Position numbers and translations under genes: made by a program. From Deltaproteobacteria bacterium (GTDB lineage Bacteria; Desulfobacterota; DSM-4660; Desulfatiglandales; HGW-15): 46,737 nucleotides of DNA. This document shows positions 41,174 to 46,737 of the stretch, one piece after another. The first letter of the stretch is position 1; every line of letters starts with the position of its first letter. The notes below the pieces were generated by a model that was not told the origin of the DNA, did no database searches, and saw only the letters and a list, made by a program, of their open reading frames with translations. The stretch is taken from the NCBI GenBank assembly GCA_016931115.1, contig JAFGFM010000127.1, forward strand, positions 1-46,737. The letters run 5' to 3'.

Positions 41174-41932
41174 CTATGATCTCTTTCTGCCTATGCCCAG
41201 AAGACCAAGAATACCTGAGCCCAGAAGAAGTAAAGAACCCGGTATTGGCACTGCTGCGGCTACTGGGTTTAATACTGTGCTACCATCAATGTTGAACCTT
41301 AATATTGCAGTATAATCGGTAGATATATCAGGGCCTTTAACCAGGTTTGAACCTGCATAATCATAAAGATACATGTCAACATACCCGTCAGTATATAATT
41401 TACCCAGTTTTACTTCACCGTATTGAATGTTAGCAGAGGGTATAATTCCACCATATGCCCCGGGTGCTGTATCATTTATATTCATTCCTGTTGCATATGT
41501 GGTTCTGCCTTGCTGTAATGCAGGGCCTACAAAAACATTGCTATCTCCTGAATAGGTATACATGGCAGTGCCAATACTCCTAAAATTTAAAAAACCAGCA
41601 GTGCTTAAACCTGAAGCATATGCAGTATCACTTGTTGATGCAAACCAATAGTGGCGAGGAGATTCTTGCCTGGAACCGAAAAATGCAATGGACAGATTAT
41701 TCCAACTGTCTATTGTATTAAACTGATCAAGATTTACAGTCCCGACTGGCGCAAGCTGAAGATTAGTTGCTGCCATATCTATATTAGTCAGGCTGCCAAG
41801 ATTTACAAGAACCTCGTTATCTGTACTATTATAAACAACCTGGGTAAGGCTATAAGTAGGAAAAGCCATAACCTGACCGGCGATTCCGAATAACAGCCCA
41901 ACTGCTATAACCAAACTAAATAATTTCTTCAT
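41174..41932 (-). CDS. PEP-CTERM protein under a GEMM riboswitch
   Basis: 252 residues from ATG41932 (MKKLFSLV), with GGAGGGAATAACA immediately upstream. The frame upstream to 42112 reads the riboswitch as protein and is not coding. The signal peptide ends at VMA. The mature part YSLTQVVYNSTDNEVLVNLG... is beta-rich with GSRQESPRHYWFAS and ATGMNINDTAPGAYGG; I do not recognise its family. The tail VPIPGSLLLLG, helix, IGRKRS is a PEP-CTERM signal. It lies upstream of the PstS-like gene, so the pair may act together at the surface. Confidence 0.8.
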   Translation of the reverse strand: MKKLFSLVIAVGLLFGIAGQVMAFPTYSLTQVVYNSTDNEVLVNLGSLTNIDMAATNLQLAPVGTVNLDQFNTIDSWNNLSIAFFGSRQESPRHYWFASTSDTAYASGLSTAGFLNFRSIGTAMYTYSGDSNVFVGPALQQGRTTYATGMNINDTAPGAYGGIIPSANIQYGEVKLGKLYTDGYVDMYLYDYAGSNLVKGPDISTDYTAILRFNIDGSTVLNPVAAAVPIPGSLLLLGSGILGLLGIGRKRS

Positions 41933-41983
41933 TGTTATTCCCTCCAAAAAAATAATAAATATTATTAATCTTCTTTTTTCCTC

Positions 41984-42062
41984 AGGCAGCCCGGCCATCT
42001 GATTATTCAGACCCGCAGCTTTCCGCCACCCGGTCACCCGGGGTTTGGCCTTTTCTGGAGGC
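41984..42062 (-). promoter_or_regulatory. GEMM / c-di-GMP-I class riboswitch, compact form
   Basis: The minus strand reads AGAAAAGGCCAAACC, then CCGG-GUGA-CCGG (GNRA-capped P2), GUGGCGGAAAGCUGCGGG, a short P3 UCUGA/UCAGA, and AUGGCCGGGCUGCC. All GEMM-I landmarks are present in order. The base aligned to Vc2 G20 appears to be G, as in c-di-GMP-sensing members. The expression platform is unclear: the AT-rich hairpin before the ribosome site (AATAATA/TATTATT) is a candidate. Confidence 0.78.
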
Positions 42063-42138
42063 AACCTAAATTTTGTAATTTTTATTCCTTTGCCCTTAAA
42101 CCCCTTTTTCACTCACCTCCTTTCCGGCTCAGGAACGT

Positions 42139-42187
42139 AAAAATAAAAGCCCAAACCAATAGTGTATAAATTTACTGATTTGGGCTT
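42139..42187 (-). terminator. Intrinsic terminator after the giant repeat-protein gene
   Basis: The minus strand has AAGCCCAAAUCAG...UUGGUUUGGGCUU followed by UUAUUUUU. It lies about 140 bases past the stop of the 42327 gene and upstream of the GEMM riboswitch. Confidence 0.75.
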
Positions 42188-42326
42188 CCTGTTTCCTTTT
42201 CAGACAGCAAAGTACCCTGCTGGACCTTTATTTTTTTATTGTTATTTGAAAAGCTGTTTTTCAATTAACTTGGGGAGATTGTATCCCCCCAGTATTAGAG
42301 TTTTATTACGGTAACATTAAAAGAAT

Positions 42327-45300
42327 TTAAATTTTCAGTTTTCTGCTGATATAAAAAAGCCTTCTTGAACTTCCTCTTTTTCTTAAAAGATACAGGGTAA
42401 AAATAATAAGTGCAGTAATTATAAGGATATATGATAACCCTGTGTTAAGAATCAACCCTGCCAGGGCTGTTACCGGTATAAGAATGAGCCTTGTAATACT
42501 TTTTAAGGTTTCATTTTCTGCTATAAAATCAGCAATGGGAGGTGAGACCCTGTAATAAAATTCCACAAATGCTGTGCCGGGAGCGCTCTTTAAAAGGATA
42601 TTATCCCTGAATTCACGCAGAGTTAAAACATGTGGCTCCATGTATGATCCAAATGCCGCAGTCGCTATAAAGCAGCCACCGCCTCCACCACCGCCGGCTG
42701 CGGGTGTATCACCACCAGTGCTGGAGCCGCCGTTTGATTTCCCAAGGGTAAATATTGAAAAATGCTCCACCTCGAAATCCAGTGTTTTATTTACACTGTC
42801 AGCGGATACAGGTGTAAGTATTTGCCACTCCGATGATGCGCTGCTGTAGGTATAGAGCCTCAAGTCAAGTGGATTGGTGGTTTTTGTCGCATCAAGATCT
42901 CCTTGGGTGTATGGCACCCTTATTATTACAGGCTCTTCAAATACTGTCCCTTCAGGGCCAAAGTGTATTACCCGCCCTGTTACAGCAACACCCAATGGTA
43001 ATGCGGGGATTTCTATTGCCTCACCAATGGTGATATTAATGTCTGTATCAATAGCACCCTTTGGTATGGATATGGTCACATTATTGAGTTTGCTTGAGGC
43101 ATCTTCAACTTTTACATCATAATATTCTCCATCCTCAAGGGTCTCCAGCATACCTGAGCACACAACCCTTGATTCAACTATCTTTACATCATAATCAGGG
43201 TCTGTCGATGATGCCTTAAATAAAAATGTGGAGGAGTATGAGCTGTTGTTTTTGCCGTCCGAGACATAGGCCCTCCAGTAATATGTTGATTCTGCAACAA
43301 GTTTGGCTTTAACCTGATATTCGGTTATTAAGCTGCCTTCATCCACTTCGCCTGACTCTACAAGGTCAGAGAGTATTATATTACTGTAGAGTTCAAAGTG
43401 GTAAATCAGATCATCCCCTTCATTATCTAAACTGTTTTTAACAGAAAGAATAATGGGGCTATTGATATTTACAGAACTACCTGAAACAGGGCTGTTCAGT
43501 TTCGGCGGATTAGGCGTATAATTTGTTACTACCATGAACATGCGGTTTTCCGACCAATCGCTCTCTGCCCCCTTTTCATCAATGGCCTTTACCGCCCATG
43601 TGTATTCTTTATTGTTTGTTAGCCCTGTCAGAGTCCATTCCGGCTTGTTTATCTGATCTGAAACCCAGCATTCTCCGCCGCTAATGCATAGCTCAAATAT
43701 ATAGAGTACACTGTTACCATCAGGGTCGGTCACAGAGTTTGCTTTGAGAGTAACCCCTGATGAATTTATTACAGCATTGTCATCAGGATACCTCAAAACA
43801 GGCATGGCTGGCAGTTCATTTACAACATCAACAGTAAATGATGATGATATCCACGCGCTCTCCGCGCTGCCGTCCGTTGCCTTTACCCTCCAGTAATATT
43901 TGGTATTTTCCATTAATTCCGATGTGCGCCATGATGTCTTCCCGTTACCGCCCTCTTTAACTATTGCCTCTTCCATAGGGCCGCTGCCTTTGCTGTTAAA
44001 GCTGTTCTGAGTATCTATCTGGAATGTGTAGGTGATAACATCGCCATAATCTTCATCAATTGAGTTTATAACAGTAAGTAAAGTTGTATATGAATCCACC
44101 CTGCTGTTTGAAACAGGGTTGTCAATTTCTGGTCTTGTTGGGGCACTATTGGCTAAATTGACAGTAAAACTAAAAAATCCGGCCCATTCGCCTGACATGT
44201 TATCCGCATCTATTGCCCTGGCACGCCACCAGTACTGGGTATTATCGTTCAAACCTGTAATCCCCTGACCTGATCCTGCCACCCATGATGTTGTGCCATC
44301 GGTTTCCTGATTTACCGTGCCATATGAAACAGGGCTCCCGTTTGGGGTATTTCCGGATGGCTCACTGTCATATATTTCAAAGCTATATGTTATATTATCA
44401 TTATCAGGGTCTTTGCTGTTGGTAATCTCCAGCACAGGTTTAAGGGAACTCACCTTTGTATTGTTACCGGGTGCGCTCAGGCCCGGCCTTGAAGGGGCCT
44501 CATCAAATTCATTAACAATAAATGATGCCTCTACCCATCCGCTTTCTGTAATGCCGTCATAAGCCTTTGCGCGCCAGTAATATCGCCTGTTTTCCTCAAG
44601 GTCAAGATCAGGGAACCGTTCACTTAATGCCCAGACAGTTATTGTGTCACCCTCAGGGATATCATAATCATCAGCTACAATAGTTATAAATGCCTGATCG
44701 GTTGCAAGCTCAAAGTCATATGTTACATCACCAGCAATGGAATCGGAGTTATTGATTGAGATATCAGGTGGATTATCTTTTGTTTCGCTGCCATCAGCAG
44801 GCGAGTTGACTCCAGGCGCTGTTGGTGGCGCAGGAATAACTGTAAACCTTACTGTTACAGAATCGGATGCCTCTTCAGGGTCAGTGGCCGTAAAGGTAAC
44901 ATCCTGGGTGCCATACCAGTTAGCCTCTGCCACAGAAATACTTGCTATCCTGCTTTCGGATATAGTAATTTCCAGGTTCTCATCGCTGCCTGTATATGTC
45001 CATGTTATCTCAGAATCTGTATTATCTACATCCTCAACATACTCATTCAGGTTAATATCCATGAAGGTCCCGGAGCTTAATATTGCCATGTCTTCAATTT
45101 CAGATACTACTGGCGCGTCATTTACATTTACCACTTCAATGCTGAATGGGGGCAGGCTTGCAGTTGTAGAATTATTATCTGTCACGCTTATAATAATGGC
45201 TGCTGTTATGCCGACATCATCATTATCAGGTGTACCTGTCAATGCGCCGGAAGATGAATTAAAGGATGCCCAGGCAGGTTTATTTGTAATTTCGAATGTA

Positions 45301-46737
45301 AGTGTATCTCCCGTATCAGGGTCACTTGCCACAGGAGTAAAATTGTAGGCTGTATCTTCCTGGACACTTGTTGCAGGGCTGCCTCCTATAACAGGGGCAT
45401 CGTTAACATTATTAACCGTAAGATTGAAGGGTGACAAAGATGCTGTTGCATTACTGCTGTCAGTCACCCTTATTATGATACCTGATGTTGTTCCCACATC
45501 TGTATTGGCAGGTGTTCCTGTCAATGCCCCTGTGCCTGTGTTAAAATTCGCCCATAAGGGTTTATTCACTATGCTGAAGGTAAACACATCACCTGCATCA
45601 ACATCACTTGCCTGAGGTATAAAGCTATATTGCGCGCCCTGATATACTGTTACTGCAGGCACGCCGCCGATAACAGGCGCGTCATTTGTGTTGATTACTT
45701 CAATACTGAATGCGGGCATAGATACAGGAGTCGCAATAATATTATCTGTTACACTTATAATTATGCCAGAAGAGGTTCCCACATCCCCATTGGCCGGGGT
45801 ACCTGACAACATACCTGTGACAGTATTAAATGTAGCCCATACAGGTTTGTTTGTAATACTGAAGACAAGAGGATTCCCATTCGGATCGCTGGCCGTTGGT
45901 GTAAAACTGTAGGCGGAATCTTCATTTACTGTTACATCCGGATTTCCATCTATTGTAGGCGGTTCATTTTCACTAACCACTGTCAGATCAAAGGCAGTCA
46001 GTGATACAGGTGCTGAATTATTATCTGTCACGCTTATAATAATACCTGTAGTAGCACCGATATCGCTTATTGCAGGTGTACCATATAGTCGCCCTGTAGT
46101 TGTATCAAAATCGGCCCATGCAGGCTTATTGGAAATTGTAAACTCAAGGATATCACCAGTATCAACATCACTTGCGGTTGGAGTAAAGGTATACTCCTGG
46201 CCCTGCAAAGCAACTACTGCTGGTTCACCGCTTATTACTGGGAGGTCATTAACCGGCTGCACTGTAACAGTAAAACTCTCATCTGCGGTCTTGCCATTGC
46301 TTGTTGCCCTGATTACTATATTGGCGTTTCCGTTTTGATCTGGCAGAAACGCAAGTGTAAGCGTATTCTCTAATATGGTTGCTATCACAAGGCCGGGGTT
46401 GCTGTTTGAGTTAACTGCCTTTGTTATAAGCCCATCATCATTATCAACGTCTGTAAACACACTGGTCAGATTGATTGTTAAATTAGCTGAATCCTCATCC
46501 ACAGTTACATCGCTTATGGGGTTTGCAACCGCAGGGGCATCATCAACAGGTGTTACTGTTACTGTAAAACTGTCATCAACTGTTTTCCCATTACTTGTTG
46601 CCCTGATCACAATCACGGCGGTACTGTACTGATTAGGCAGAAATGAGAGTGTAAGTGTATTACCCGATATGGTTGCATTTACAAGGCCCTGGTTGCTGTT
46701 TGAGTTAACCGCCTTTGTTATAAGCGCATCATCATTA
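42327..46737 (-). CDS. Giant surface protein: cadherin/Ig-like and FnIII-like repeats, ZU5-like domain, CFI-box C-terminus (5' end outside window)
   Basis: The frame is open to the right edge; about 1470 residues are visible. Order: cadherin-like repeats with NSNSNPGLV and [20 protein letters not shown]; about five putative-Ig repeats with NKPAWAxFxxxTGxLxGTP and GIIISVTDN; about six fibronectin III-like repeats starting with PxAPxxxSPxxGS and holding YYWRAKAxDG; a ZU5-like segment ([38 protein letters not shown]); a Gly-run; then [25 protein letters not shown], and [12 protein letters not shown]. This last block is the CFI-box-CTERM domain, a presumed surface-anchoring end. Two hydrophobic helices and a basic tail follow. 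The internal GTG46616 is not the true start. Function unknown; adhesion is the usual inference. Confidence 0.88.
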   Translation of the reverse strand, partial: NDDALITKAVNSNSNQGLVNATISGNTLTLSFLPNQYSTAVIVIRATSNGKTVDDSFTVTVTPVDDAPAVANPISDVTVDEDSANLTINLTSVFTDVDNDDGLITKAVNSNSNPGLVIATILENTLTLAFLPDQNGNANIVIRATSNGKTADESFTVTVQPVNDLPVISGEPAVVALQGQEYTFTPTASDVDTGDILEFTISNKPAWADFDTTTGRLYGTPAISDIGATTGIIISVTDNNSAPVSLTAFDLTVVSENEPPTIDGNPDVTVNEDSAYSFTPTASDPNGNPLVFSITNKPVWATFNTVTGMLSGTPANGDVGTSSGIIISVTDNIIATPVSMPAFSIEVINTNDAPVIGGVPAVTVYQGAQYSFIPQASDVDAGDVFTFSIVNKPLWANFNTGTGALTGTPANTDVGTTSGIIIRVTDSSNATASLSPFNLTVNNVNDAPVIGGSPATSVQEDTAYNFTPVASDPDTGDTLTFEITNKPAWASFNSSSGALTGTPDNDDVGITAAIIISVTDNNSTTASLPPFSIEVVNVNDAPVVSEIEDMAILSSGTFMDINLNEYVEDVDNTDSEITWTYTGSDENLEITISESRIASISVAEANWYGTQDVTFTATDPEEASDSVTVRFTVIPAPPTAPGVNSPADGSETKDNPPDISINNSDSIAGDVTYDFELATDQAFITIVADDYDIPEGDTITVWALSERFPDLDLEENRRYYWRAKAYDGITESGWVEASFIVNEFDEAPSRPGLSAPGNNTKVSSLKPVLEITNSKDPDNDNITYSFEIYDSEPSGNTPNGSPVSYGTVNQETDGTTSWVAGSGQGITGLNDNTQYWWRARAIDADNMSGEWAGFFSFTVNLANSAPTRPEIDNPVSNSRVDSYTTLLTVINSIDEDYGDVITYTFQIDTQNSFNSKGSGPMEEAIVKEGGNGKTSWRTSELMENTKYYWRVKATDGSAESAWISSSFTVDVVNELPAMPVLRYPDDNAVINSSGVTLKANSVTDPDGNSVLYIFELCISGGECWVSDQINKPEWTLTGLTNNKEYTWAVKAIDEKGAESDWSENRMFMVVTNYTPNPPKLNSPVSGSSVNINSPIILSVKNSLDNEGDDLIYHFELYSNIILSDLVESGEVDEGSLITEYQVKAKLVAESTYYWRAYVSDGKNNSSYSSTFLFKASSTDPDYDVKIVESRVVCSGMLETLEDGEYYDVKVEDASSKLNNVTISIPKGAIDTDINITIGEAIEIPALPLGVAVTGRVIHFGPEGTVFEEPVIIRVPYTQGDLDATKTTNPLDLRLYTYSSASSEWQILTPVSADSVNKTLDFEVEHFSIFTLGKSNGGSSTGGDTPAAGGGGGGGCFIATAAFGSYMEPHVLTLREFRDNILLKSAPGTAFVEFYYRVSPPIADFIAENETLKSITRLILIPVTALAGLILNTGLSYILIITALIIFTLYLLRKRGSSRRLFYISRKLKI

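Noticed and set aside
41933-42112. 60-residue N-terminal extension of the PEP-CTERM frame
   Set aside because: This stretch is the GEMM aptamer and leader read as protein. A strong GGAGG site directly precedes ATG41932, which begins a proper signal peptide.

Overview
This 46.7-kb window is AT-leaning Gram-negative DNA. It encodes many secreted, outer-membrane and surface-anchored proteins, and several unusual RNA leaders. Six PEP-CTERM proteins with VPIP-type tails, an IPTL-CTERM/exosortase-H locus, a CFI-box-CTERM protein, TonB/ExbBD, a Porin_5-like porin, two-partner secretion and c-di-GMP-I (GEMM) riboswitches together suggest a member of the Desulfobacterota (former Deltaproteobacteria) or a relative. 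That placement is inference; there is no rRNA or other marker gene.

Layout. (1) 1-3141, plus strand: the C-terminal end of an IPTL-CTERM protein, an XrtH-type exosortase, its membrane partner and a large TPR protein. (2) 3.2-8.5 kb: a degenerate subtilisin-like secreted protein, a TadG-like protein, and a DUF1573 protein overlapping an unknown membrane-anchored protein. (3) 8.6-16.9 kb, minus strand: a run of secreted proteins, five with PEP-CTERM tails, headed by a DUF4465 protein. (4) 16.9-19.05 kb: a regulatory RNA region with three cobalamin riboswitches and one GEMM riboswitch around a CRP/AraC-type regulator. Two cobalamin aptamers and the GEMM aptamer lie in series before the DUF4465 gene. 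(5) 19.3-39.6 kb, minus strand: a two-partner secretion locus (a ~3300-residue FHA-like exoprotein and its TpsB pore) combined with two FKBP-type foldases, a LamG-ExbB fusion, ExbD, TonB, a porin, a coiled-coil protein and an OmpR-type response regulator. (6) 39.8-46.7 kb, minus strand: a PstS-like binding protein, a GEMM-controlled PEP-CTERM protein, and a giant Ig/FnIII-repeat protein with a CFI-box C-terminus that runs off the right edge.

How it may work together (inference): the 11.5-16.9 kb genes look like a vitamin B12-responsive, cyclic-dinucleotide-gated set of surface proteins held by PEP-CTERM sorting. The 19-39.6 kb genes look like an exoprotein system with its own TonB energy-coupling complex. 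The PEP-CTERM exosortase is not in the window; the exosortase present belongs to the IPTL system. Intergenic spaces carry dispersed palindromes and a heptamer repeat, one array of which sits inside the GEMM aptamer.
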